DNA of 64,000 bases from Puccinia triticina (taxonomy: Eukaryota; Basidiomycota; Pucciniomycetes; Pucciniales; Pucciniaceae): the NCBI RefSeq assembly GCF_026914185.1, contig NC_070569.1, positions 868,001 to 932,000 on the forward strand. Direction: 5' to 3'. This document shows, in pieces, positions 47,026 to 57,060 of the stretch. How positions within the stretch are numbered: position 1 is the first letter of the stretch; each line of letters starts with the position of its first letter. The notes below the pieces were generated by a model, which had not been told where the DNA came from, made no database searches, and was given only the letters and a program-made list of their open reading frames with translations. The translations under genes and the position numbers were made by a program.

Positions 47026-47041
47026 ATGTACGCGCATACAT
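47026..47041. promoter_or_regulatory. 16-bp palindrome, copy 6 (one mismatch)
   Basis: ATGTACGCGCATACAT; the mismatch is a CpG-to-CpA change. It is followed by GAGAGGGAAACTC, like the flank of copies 1 and 4. Confidence 0.65.
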
Positions 47042-47283
47042 GAGAGGGAAACTCAATTGACCAAATAAAAACCCCTTTCACGAACTGAGAGCCAAACTAC
47101 GTTCTGCATGAGCCAAGGTCCTTTGTAAATTACATAAAACCCCAATCGCCTTTCATTCACAATAATAATCTGTCTCTCCCCTAACCATGACACCACATGA
47201 TTTGTGTAACATATAATCTGGACCTCGTCTGGTGTTCCCCCTCCTGACTCTGCTCTTTTTTCCTGTGGTTCCTTTACTTCAGA

Positions 47284-48389
47284 ATGTCGTTATCCCAGTC
47301 TCATTTTTCTGATGGCAAACCACCAGTTGGTGCTGCAAAAGTTAATCTTGCCTACTCAACAATCCTACCCAATTCCAATTCATCATTTGCTCGTTGTATC
47401 GCTGCCTTCACACGAGCTCTCCTAGACATAGAATACGACCGCAAGAAAACCCCTTCGGAGTCATGGAGGCTCCCTCCCTCTGCCCACAATTTCCATATTG
47501 GCTCTAACCTTCCAGACTCCATTCTCATACAGCCTATTGATCCCATTCCTGTTGGTTCACCATTACCCACCTCACAGAAGATATCCCCAATCTTTCGAAT
47601 CCTATTTGTCCAAGACCTCTCAAAATCCCATTTTCCTGGTGTTACTTTTTGCTGGTCTCATCCATGGGATTCTCACTGGAACCAACTTTTCGCAAAATTT
47701 ATCCTAAAACATTGGAGGAATGCCTATGCAGCTGGAAAATTTACTCCGTTTTTCATGGATCCGGTTGAAGCCTCAAACACATCCTTCCAGCTGGGCGTAC
47801 TCCACCGATGGTTTCTTGGAAGGCAGAAAGGATTACGATTGGGTCAGTTTTCAGAACAGCGCAAATCCAAGAAGAAAAAATCCAAATGTAAATCCAAAGT
47901 ACGAATGCAGGTATGCCACATTCTTGCTTTTCTCCTGCCTGCCATGTGGGCTAAGCTCTTTAATAACTTCAGATCTCGCAACATCGTCAAGAAACGCTCT
48001 CTACACTCCCATTGAGCCCTAACACAAAATCTCTATTTGATAACATCAAGGCTACCTCTGAAACTGAGATCAATCCCCCTCGCGCTCTGTTCAAAATTCC
48101 TTTGCTCTGGAGGTCAGAAGAGTTTTCGAAATTTGCGCAAGAATTGGATCAGATTTTTATTCAGAAGAAGACCAGCACAAAAGGACGCCAATTTGTACAC
48201 AATTTTGTCTTGGAGGCTCGCAGGCAGACTTCAATCACATCTCCTCCAGCTGGCTTCAAGGAAGTTCCTTGTAATCTTCCGTTGAACTGCTACTCATTGG
48301 AATACTTGGTGACGCTTTCGGAGTCCCAGAGGAATCTTCTAAATCCACAAGCGCCCATCAACATATCAGGATTGTTAACAGTCGGATAA
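47284..48389 (+). CDS. Uncharacterised rust-type protein with WRS / LPxxCY domain
   Basis: Exon 1 starts MSLSQSHFSDGKPPVGAAKV and runs to a basic end (RKSKKKKSKCKSKVRMQ). The intron GTATGCC...CTTCAG (about 47912-47973) leads to ISQHRQETLSTLPLSPNTKS and a stop at 48389, about 345 residues in all. The first half includes WNQLFAKFILKHWRNAYAAG and FQLGVLHRWFLGRQKG. The second has PLLWRSEEFSKFAQELDQIF and CNLPLNCYSLEYLVTLSES. The WRS...LD and LPxxCY segments, in the same order and spacing class, also occur in the minus-strand gene at 39460-41141, so the element carries two divergent members. This copy has no frame damage. A nuclear or nucleic-acid role is plausible from the Lys cluster but is inference. 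Confidence 0.6.
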
Positions 48390-48546
48390 GGCTCTCCCTC
48401 CAGAGTAAGTATTTTCACCAACCTCTTAACCTATCATATTGTTCATGAGTAGCTGAGCACATTCATATTGCTCATTTCCCCCCGATGGTACACTAAGCCT
48501 ATTATATTTACGACCCATTCTTAATTCAGTAAGTGCAAACATGAAA

Positions 48547-50782
48547 TTATAAAGAAATCACGCACACTGCAAGCTCTCCCTTCCTTTTCTGTACCTGATA
48601 TATGTTCATTTCCAGACTTCCTTTTAGATAGTATCGATAAACATGAACTGGATGAACCTGTCCCAAACGGTAAAGTTGATCAACAGCTTGGACTTCTGCT
48701 GCAGGGTTCCAACCCGGTGTGTGAATCATGTATCATTATTAGGTTTCTCCTCTCCCCCTGTAACAAAATCAAGATGGCTTACCATCATATATACATTCTG
48801 AGCGCAACGCAAATCAATGCCCACCCCGGCAGCTTGGATTGAGGCCAAGAGAACATTGCACTGTTTGTCGGTTCGAAACTGTTTGAGGTTTTCATCACGC
48901 TTTCTGATGGTCTGGTCCCCAGTGAGCCATGTCAATCTGATACCATTCTCCTGTAGTGCTCGCTCAATACTATCAGGTTGAATCAGAATCAACACATATA
49001 TCATTTCCATGATCAAAATGACAAATAACTTACATCCCCAGAAAGCCAGTGAAACTGGAAAATACCACTGCCTTTGTCCTCTCAATCCCTTGAACCCCAC
49101 TCAAGAAGATCTTCAGGTTCTCGACTAGGTGGACAATCTTTCCTGAATCCTGCCATCGCCATTTTGGTTGATGCTGTATCTCTGACCGTGCAAATAATGG
49201 ATGGTTGCAAAATTGACAAAGCATTGTCAACTGTCTGAAAAACTCTGAAGAATCCCATTGTTCCCCCGCAGTTCGTAGCCTCCCAAAAAGCTCGATAAAC
49301 GTCTGGTGCAGATATTTTGAAATCTCCTCCCACTCCGAGCTGATTTTGACAAGTATAAATTTCTCCACTTTCTCGGGAAGATTCAACAAGACGTCATTTG
49401 TTCTTCTCAAGCAAACAGAATCCATGAGTCGATTTAAGGTCTTGATTGCCTCTTGCGCACCCACGTTCATTCGAGGGACCAGACAGCTCCTCCAGATCCA
49501 CTCTTGGTCCCATGGATGTATTTTCAACAGGGTAATCAAGCTTTGCAAGTCGGTCAATCGGTTTTGGACAGGTGTTCCTGTCAAGCAAAGAACAAACTGG
49601 CACTGAAGATTTTGAATGCTCTGGGTCCGGTTTGTCGCTGCATTCCTTATCAAGCTATCATCATAAAAATGAATCAGCACCATGTATGCCAATTTTCCAG
49701 ATCATTCAATTCACTTACTGGGCTTCGTCCAATACTATCCTGAACCAGAACAGATCTAGAGCTCCAATGTTGTGCTGGTTGGGGTGTTTCTTGTTACCAC
49801 TCGTTCCAATCATTTCGTAAGTTGTCAAAATCAGCATTGTCGACTGCAGGTCTTCTCTAGAAAGGCTCTTCCGATTGTCTCCATGGAAAACCTTGTAAGG
49901 GATTGCGTGATCTCTGAAATGGAGATCAATTTCGTTTTTCCAATTTGAAAGGGTTGCAAGAGGGCAGATGACTAGTGTAGCTGCAGATCGTTTGTTGGGA
50001 TCAGCTTGTTGGAAACTTCTTCCGTTGTTACTTGTTGCCAGAATAAATGCAAGGGTTGTCAATGTCTTTCCTAATCCCATATCATCAGCTAGTATTGATC
50101 CCTGAGACCTGTTGTCATTCCGTTCCTCCGCGCTAGAATTCGAATCTTCTTCAAAGTAACTGCGAAGCCAGGCATTGTCATGGTGGTACCACAAGGATTC
50201 TGGCTTGTTGTTCTGAGCATCTTCATTCTTGAGGAGGAACTTTAGGGCAGATATCTGATGGGGTTTCATGTTTGTCTTGCACTTTTGAAGCGATGTTGAA
50301 ATCCAAGCAGGTAGTCTGGAGTTGTAGTCTCTAGTGGTTTCAGACGTGAAGTGAGGAATTGAAAAGAAAACATCTGGGCTATAGTTCCAGATTGGGCTGA
50401 GTTCCACTTCGGCAGCTGCAAAGGCTAGTTGAATTTGAGATATGTTTTCGGAGCGACCGAAAACACAGCCCCTCAGCTGAGGCTGTATACAATTCTTCGT
50501 CACAAGAAAGGCACGCAACTTGACAAGGGCTACATCATTAGGAGAGATCTCTTGTTCATTGGGTGGAGTTGAACAGCTAGAAACTGGCCCTAATAATGGA
50601 CCGAGATATTCACTCTGCTTTTGACTGAGATCTCCAAAACAATTATGTGGTGCACAGTATATGTGAACTAGGTGTCGGCCTCGTTGAAGAAAAGCTACCT
50701 GAGGGACATCACAAGGCAGGGTTACAGTTCTAGTGGAAGTTAAGGAGATGATAAACTGGCCAAGACAGAAGGTTGAAGACAT
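48547..50782 (-). CDS. SNF2-family DEAH ATPase (Rad5/Rad16-like, no RING seen)
   Basis: Exons 50782-49719, 49654-49034 and 48969-48783, plus a last part from about 48715, give a protein of about 680 residues. Motif I/Walker A is GSILADDMGLGKTLT, and Ia is ATLVICPLATLSNWKNE. The DEAH box is split by an intron whose splicing restores His (DEAH, then LIRN). Motif III is LCLTGTPVQNRLTDLQSL, IV/V TKAVVFSSFTGFL and LLASIQAAGVGIDL, and VI AVDQLYRLGQVHPVHVYRYY. This class remodels nucleosomes or works in DNA repair with ATP. The N-terminal 190 residues resemble the HIRAN-side region but lack a clear motif. No AG acceptor is visible before PGWNPAAEVQ, where the sequence reads CAC, so the last intron may be unspliceable. 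It sits at the right end of the giant element, transcribed inward. Confidence 0.85.
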
Positions 50783-51763
50783 TTTGGCGAAAGGGATGGG
50801 TAATTTTCTTTTTTTTCGTGTTGTGAAAATGGGAACTGAGAAAGATAGGGGGACAGTGTGTTCCTTTTGAAACGTTCTAGCAATGATCCACTGGGGTTAT
50901 TACTGGCCATGATGATATCCAAAAATCTAGCCTGAGTTTGTTTGGCACTAACATTTGGGCTCCTCAGCTCTGAGATTTGGGTTAGGGTGTTGCAAATGGC
51001 TACTTGATGACAAGAGCATGCAGGTTGACCTCAACATATCATTGACATGAGATCATCTCCCCTGTGCCCTTCTTGAATATTCAATCTTTATGTAATCTCA
51101 CAGGCAAGGATATTGGTAATCATTGTTTGTGCCTTTTAAATTCTACAGTGTAACATCCAATATGTGTGATATAGTTGTTTTGGATTCATGTCACATTCGC
51201 AACTGCAAAATATAACATTTCCCCAAAAGCATACGTACCTCACATGAATGAAACATGCAGTGAAGTTCATCTTGCATACCCATCTAGCATAACTTTCCAA
51301 TATAACACAGCCTTGGAAGAAGTCACATTCATCGTGCCTGTCTGTCACAGTGGAATGGGTTTTGAAGTGGAGCACAGCAATCTTTTTCACCAGGGCAGGT
51401 CACAATGAAAATCTTTTCTGGAGTTATGATTGAGTTGATCTGGTGTTCCACACAAATTCAACTGGATTTACCGGTGAAATGTAGTTGATTAATGTCTCAA
51501 TGTATAATCAGTTGACCTCAATTTACCCACAGGAAATCAAAGAGTTCTACATAGAATTGTATTAAATCCCAATAGTTTTATGGCTGACTTGAGACCCAAA
51601 ACAACCTCATTTTTTAACCTTACTGACGCATCAATTGTGAATCACTTCTGAATGAGGTTCAAATCATATCTGAATCACTTATGACCAAGTTCACAATCAC
51701 GTAGGGATAAGTTACTATTCCCATCCGGCTGACATCCGACCAAAACTCACATAAAATTCAGCG
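50783..51763. other. Right subterminal region of the giant element
   Basis: No gene supported. It contains GAGTTGATCTGGTGTTCC and TCAACTGGATTTACC, similar to motifs near the left end. Confidence 0.5.
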
Positions 51764-51803
51764 GTGGCACTCCCTGGGGAGTGGGAACATATCTCCCCTG
51801 GTG
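51764..51803 (-). repeat. Right terminal inverted repeat of the giant element
   Basis: 40 bp ending CCCCTGGTG, then AAT. Inverted match to 26822-26861, 39 of 40. Confidence 0.93.
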
Positions 51804-51806
51804 AAT

Positions 51807-54028
51807 GATTTACAACGTCACACCCTCGACCGCTTCCCATACCATGCTCCCCATCAAAACTTCACCAATATTCCAGGATCTCAGCCTCGAAAATACCAGC
51901 CGAACTATCTGCTTGCTCCCAGATCTCAGCCTCAAGAATACGACACTCATGCTGAAACCACACTTAATCGCTACAGCAATTCTCAACTGAATTATAGTTC
52001 GAATCATTTGCCAAATCATAGTACAACTACTCCAGCCGCGTTTTATCAAAGCCATCGTCCGACTCCTCAAGGATTTTCAAATTACAACCATTCTAGAACT
52101 GCGAATCTTGGTCCAAATCATGGCGCAACCTCTTCGGTACCAATGAATGAAAGCCATCATCCCACTCCTCAAGCGTTTTCAGATCAGAACAATCCCAGAG
52201 CTCCCAACCTGAGGCTAGAAACAGCTGACTCGGTATCGGTACCCTTGCCTGATTTGTTTCAATCTTCAGATCTTGGAAGTCGTAACCCGCCCCGCTCTCT
52301 GCCTGCTCGTCTTCCGACCCCCAACATTGACCCAGCTCCCGTGATTCCTACCTCCGTGGAACCTGACACAGCCATCAAGAAAGCAAAGTACCCACTGACT
52401 CCTCCGGATATGATGGAAATGTTTGCCAAGAAAACATTGAAGGAGCTTCGCGATCTTCAACACACGCATATCGCTTACCGCAGGCTGAATCAAGCCATCA
52501 AGCTCGAAGCTCAGAAGCTTTACTTCGACTATCAACACAAGCAGCACTTGCTATCTCTCAAGTATCGTCGCCCGTTCCGATTGCTAACCAAGTACCTTGG
52601 TCAGCGCCGAACCCGTCAAAAAAAAACCAACTGGCATAAATTCCAGCAAACCAACCCGTCAGCGCAAGACGCTTTACACAACAGTAAGCCAAATTCTCTT
52701 GAGTTTCTCGCTGCTCTCTTTTGAAGTTGGCACCAACAATGTTTTTAATCAATTTTTCAGCCGAGGTAAATATTGGTCAGCGCAACAAGCAAGTGTCCGT
52801 AATTTACAAGCAGTCCAATCTCAATGCTTCTTGCGGCGATGTTGTGGAATCCAATGTGAACACTGGTGACGATCCTGTTTCTTCCAAAGACAACATTTTT
52901 GACAAGAAACCCAAATCGAGCGCAAAGATTCAAGCCGAGATTAAGGCGTGGGCTGCAGGGGTCCAACTAAAAGTAAGCAGCAGCTGTTTTCAAGAAGTTC
53001 TATTGTTAAAAAATGTTTCTTTTGTTGTATAGCTAAAGGAGCTTAGCGACCTCTGTGGAGTCGAAGGCTTCCTTGTACTTGCCGGACAAGATCACCGCAA
53101 ACCTTTCTTTTTTCAAGGTGGCAGCATGCACGGCGATACATTCTTGCGAGCTCTTATTGATGAAGGCGATCCTATGCGCGAGTTTGCTATTTGGACCGCT
53201 GGCACAAAGAAAGTGAACAAGAAGCGAAAGGCTACAGCTAAATCTCCTGCATCTTTCCCAAGTGATGGATGTATTGGTCAACCTGTCTGGAAAAAGCTCA
53301 AAGTTTCAGCCTTTGAGAATCAAGATGTCTGTCAGGGTTTGTTTTTTCCTCTACAGAATCAATGAAATTGCACTCGGTTTCCTATTCTGACCCATCTTGG
53401 TTTGATTGTGTAGCTGATCTGCGTTCCAACCAGAAATACATAGCCACCGAGTTCGGTAAAATGTATAGTAAGTGTTTTGTTTTTTACATAGCTGGGATAT
53501 CGCTTCTTGGCTCTGATAGATAACAATACTTCTCCACCTTCTACCTTAGCGGAAATTCAAAAAAATAGCACCAAAAAGGACACACGTGGCTGGCCCGGGA
53601 CTGATACCGCTTCTCGACTTGCGGTCTTCAATCACAAACTTGTTGTAAAAGAAAACAACATCGGCCTCTCAGCGGAACACATCGAGAATGTCCCAGTCAA
53701 GAAAATCAACCTTGAAACATGCTGGTTGATCCTCCGTGGACTCAAGAACAACTGGATCGAGTTGGTCGAACATCATTTTGATGTATGTCGAAAAAAAAGT
53801 AGTGCACCTAAACGCAAGGGCACTAAGATTTCTGCCACTCCTCATTCGGATTTTTTTGAAGATGAGTTTGACAATGATCATGACAATCATGGTGAAGATG
53901 AAGAACAGGGCACTGATGATGAGGATGGTGCGGATCATGAGGAGGACGAGGAGGACGAGGATGATGAGGATGACAAGGATGACGAGGAAGACGAGGAAGA
54001 TGAGGATGACGAGGATGATGATGAATAA
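51807..54028 (+). CDS. Remainder of the uncharacterised protein split by the giant element
   Basis: Exons 51807-52683, 52761-52972, 53033-53336, 53414-53467 and 53520-54028 join in frame through GTAAGC, GTAAGC, GTTTGT and GTAAGT introns. With codons 1-40 at 26702-26821 the uninterrupted protein would be 691 residues. It has a low-complexity Asn/Ser/Pro/His N-terminus with repeats (SHRPTPQGFSNYN, SHHPTPQAFSDQN) and a helical segment (ALKEL-like KTLKELRDLQHTHIAYRRLN). A conserved-looking core follows (LKELSDLCGVEGFLVLAGQD, FFFQGGSMHGDTFLRALIDE, GDPMREFAIWTAG, ETCWLILRGLKNNWIELVEH) and then a long Asp/Glu tail. I know similar cores from multicopy rust genomes but no function. In its present state the gene cannot make the full protein; an internal ATG could give a shortened one. 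Confidence 0.75.
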
Positions 54029-55229
54029 GCCTGATAACAACTTCATTTGTTTTTCCGCTCTGCTCAAAAAACCTGTTTTTCTCTATCTATCTTCCGCAAA
54101 AATATTTTTGTGCATAAATGAAGACAGAAAATAGTCTGGTGAAATTTTGCCTTGTATTTTTTTGCGAAGGAGTGTGTATCTTTGAAGTTTGCTTGCAAAC
54201 AGACTGGGACTTCAAAGCTCACCATGTCTGTCTGTGTGTGTGGCTTTGAGCTTCACTGTGTGAATTTACGCGCAGACAGAAACAGCACAAAGGAGTGTTG
54301 TGTGTGACTTCAAAGTTCACCATTCCACAAAGGAGTCAAACACACTGCAACTTCCAAATTCACCTCATGTGCAAACAGACACGGCAAAATTCAAACACAA
54401 ACAAACTGTTTCAATCTTTCCTTTTTAATTTGTTTGACTAACATGGAAAAATTCAAAAATGTAAACAAACACTTTCCAAGCTTGCCTTTTCCATTTGCAC
54501 ACAAACAGATCAAGAAGACTTTTTACGCACAAACAGATACAGCAAACGCTGACCACACTTTTTAGGAATGGATACCTTCTAACAGACAATGAACAGGAGT
54601 GTGTGCCTTTAAATGTGGCTGTGAATTTTAGTTTGTTCAGGAACCAGATCTATGAATATCAGTAGGAAATCCTTGAGCAAATATGACAGAAGCTACAATG
54701 TTAAACCTCTGAAATTTGAAGTCCATAATATGGAAGATGATTTGTTAGGCCACGTTTGTTGGCAGCATCATCATTACGCATGAAATAATTGTGGCATGTC
54801 CCTCTGCATCATGTAAAATACTTATTTTTGGCCCAATCTTTTGAAACTAAATTGTCAAGCCTTATGACGGCTTACTTCCAAAATATTATCCTAAAAAGAT
54901 GTGCTTTACCATATGTAATGTAGTGTGTTTTTAACATTACAATGTGTAATATTATGCTTCCAAACACGGCCCTAGTTTCTGAATTTATATTTTACTCACT
55001 CTGATTTTATCTTTATCAATTTATACCTTCTGGAAACATATTTAGAATTATTCATAGTCAGTCCAACCTAGCCCAATTGGAGAAGGCCTGTTAGCTTACA
55101 CAGTAGCTTTTGTTGTTGAAAGGCATGGAAAGAAGAATTGTGGAAGTGTGCAAAAAATGTTGAATTTGATATTTTTTTATAATTTGAATCCATCTGAAAG
55201 CAATTGTTATGATTGCTGGTATTTTTCAA
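54029..55229. other. AT-rich non-coding stretch
   Basis: No gene seen. 54160-54560 repeats short phrases (ACTTCAAAGTTCACC, GCAAACAGACA, CACAAACAGA) in an irregular pattern, perhaps old repeat debris. Confidence 0.4.
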
Positions 55230-55880
55230 AAACAATGCACATATTCTAGCAGGCACAAGTCAGTTTGAGTATACCCCACACATTCTGATGCTTCCAAATG
55301 ATCTCAGATTTCCCCAAAAGTGTTATGGAAAAATCTGCCATGCTTTGGAACCAGGGAAAAAGATTGAGTATTACTGAAATTAGAAATGCCTAGTGAGATA
55401 TGTGTATATTTCAAACACACACATATTCCAGCAGGCACAAGTCAGTTTGAATATAACCCACGCATTTTGATGGCTCCAAATGATCCCAACTTTTTACATA
55501 AGTGCTATGAAACAATCTTCCCGGCTTTGGAACCAAGGAAAAAGATTGAGCATTACTGAAATTAGAAATGCCTAGTGAAATATGTACTGTAAACCCATTG
55601 CTAGGCACTTCTAGCCATACACAATTCATTTCACTTGCACTGAATATTTTTCCTTTGTTCCAAAGCATGATAGATTTTTTCATAGCACTTATGGAAAAAG
55701 TTGAGATCATTTGGAACCATCAAAATGTGTGGGGTATACTCAAAATGACTTGTGCCTGCTGGAATATGTGTGGGTGTTTGAAATATACACATATTTCACT
55801 AGGTATGTCTAAATTTGGTATTGCTCAATCATTTTCCTTGGTTCCAAAGCATGGCAGATTTTTCATAAAAAGCAAAGTGT
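55230..55880. repeat. Foldback repeat made of about 185-bp monomers
   Basis: Two direct copies (about 55236-55400 and 55420-55590), each with GCAGGCACAAGTCAGTTTGA and GAAATTAGAAATGCCTAGTG, are followed by inverted copies (about 55640-55870) with TGACTTGTGCCTGCTGGAAT and TTCACTAGG. Partly diverged. Could fold into a long hairpin RNA. Confidence 0.75.
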
Positions 55881-55976
55881 TTCTATCTTTGGTGATTTCA
55901 ATGTAATTTATTTATTTATCCTTTCTATTTATTCCAGATGATTGATCACCAGAAAGAAAAAAATAATCAATCCAAT

Positions 55977-56128
55977 GGAGGACTTCGTGCCAGTTTAGAA
56001 AGCTAGCTATTTTCCATTTATATTTTGTATTTTTTGGCATAGCAACGGCTTCTGCACCACTTTGTAAATAGAAAATAGAAATAGGAAATAGTATTTAGCC
56101 AGTCTTTTCAATTGGCACGAAGTCCTCC
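55977..56128. mobile_element. Small MITE with 16-bp TIRs and AAT target duplication
   Basis: 152 bp, ends GGAGGACTTCGTGCCA and its inverse, flanked by AAT (55974-55976, 56129-56131). No coding capacity. Confidence 0.8.
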
Positions 56129-56252
56129 AATTAATATGTCTGTGCAGCTGTGGGCCTTACGCAGTTGATTAGTTAATATGTTCACGCCTCTTGAATTTTT
56201 AATAAACTTCCTCTACCTCAGTGCCTCAAAATCTGACGTTTTCTATTCCTTG

Positions 56253-56291
56253 ATGCCGCCCAGAAAAAAACAAAATAACCTATATCAGTTC
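56253..56291 (+). pseudogene. First 13 codons of the KDZ transposase gene, before the copia insertion
   Basis: ATG at 56253 starts MPPRKKQNNLYQF, ending with the AGTTC that is the copia target site. The continuation in the same frame is HYRSQLPSTETR at 61894. See the entry at 61894-64000. Confidence 0.82.
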
Positions 56292-56997
56292 TGTGAGAAT
56301 TCCAGTCTAGGCAAGCGGCGTCGAACTCATAAATTGAGTGAGACGTTGGGAGCTACATCAGCTGCGGAATCTGGTAAGCAAATGTGAACCTTTTCCGCAG
56401 TCCAAAGCCTGTGCAGCAGTGTCGTGAAACTGAATTCATCTTGTTGATGTAAGCAGATCCAACACTCGCCAGCAAGATTAGCCACGTGGAAATTCCCGGC
56501 CAAAAACCACTGCTCGAAAGAATCTCAGCCAGCGCCGAAGGTAAGCAGCTGAGTTCTGACGAGAAGTTGGTCAGACAGATGCTAACGCTCTGTCTTGTAA
56601 TGTTCCTAGACGAAATAGTCAAAGACGACCAGACCGTCCGCACCGATACCGCTCTAAGAGCTGGAAGACCTATCGGTAAGTGTGTCGTGTTAGTAGGGCA
56701 AGCGCAAACTAAAGGCAACAGCTGATGCAACTGTACCTGGAAACAGATAACGTTGCTAAACTGCTTCGCCGTTTCGCCGACGCCAAGTGAGGATCATCCT
56801 AGGTCAAAAGACCGCAGCGAATCCAACTCAGGATTCTTCTTTATTTTCTATACTTCTTCTCAACCTAGTAGAGAGCGGCTCTATTCCTGCTCTTAGGTAC
56901 ATTTCCTCACTCTGAATTGTCTCTTTCTTCTATGGAACTCAGTGTAGATAGTTGCATAGTCTAATCAGAATAAATCTTAGTTCTTTGCATTTTTTCA
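56292..56997 (+). repeat. 5' LTR of the copia element
   Basis: 706 bp, partner of 61183-61888. A minus-strand 125-codon open frame occurs in both LTR copies and is probably chance. Confidence 0.93.
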
Positions 56998-57060
56998 GAT
57001 TTACAGTCTCGAGCTTCGAAAGCAACCTCAGAATCCAAAGAACAGGAGCAGGAATACACT

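Larger units (their letters stand above)
46313..47283. other. Intergenic region with two imperfect palindromes
   Basis: No supported gene. Palindrome copies 5 and 6 lie 138 bp apart, repeating the paired arrangement seen at 39.1-39.3 kb. Confidence 0.45.
26822..51803. mobile_element. Giant (24,982 bp) Plavaka/CACTA-type TIR element with cargo genes
   Basis: Terminal inverted repeats of 40 bp (26822-26861 and 51764-51803) match at 39 positions. Each begins CACCAGGGGA, followed by ATATGTTCCCACTCC and AGGGAGTGCCAC. AAT flanks both ends (26819-26821, 51804-51806), the 3-bp duplication of the CACTA superfamily. Deleting the element and one AAT joins two halves of an open reading frame, so this is a true insertion with a recoverable empty site. 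Inside is a Plavaka-type transposase, consistent with the termini, plus eight other genes. Short motifs such as AACTCAACTGGA and AACTCATCTGGA recur near both ends and may be subterminal transposase sites. Several genes contain in-frame TGA codons, so this copy may be defective. Confidence 0.92.

Noticed and set aside
53870..54067. Minus-strand hydrophobic ORF (LVILVILIFLV type) at the end of the split gene
   Set aside because: Antisense of the GAT/GAG-rich acidic tail; an artefact of codon composition.
56353..56730. 125-codon minus-strand ORF present in both copia LTRs
   Set aside because: Identity between LTRs explains the conservation; no domain and antisense to the element.
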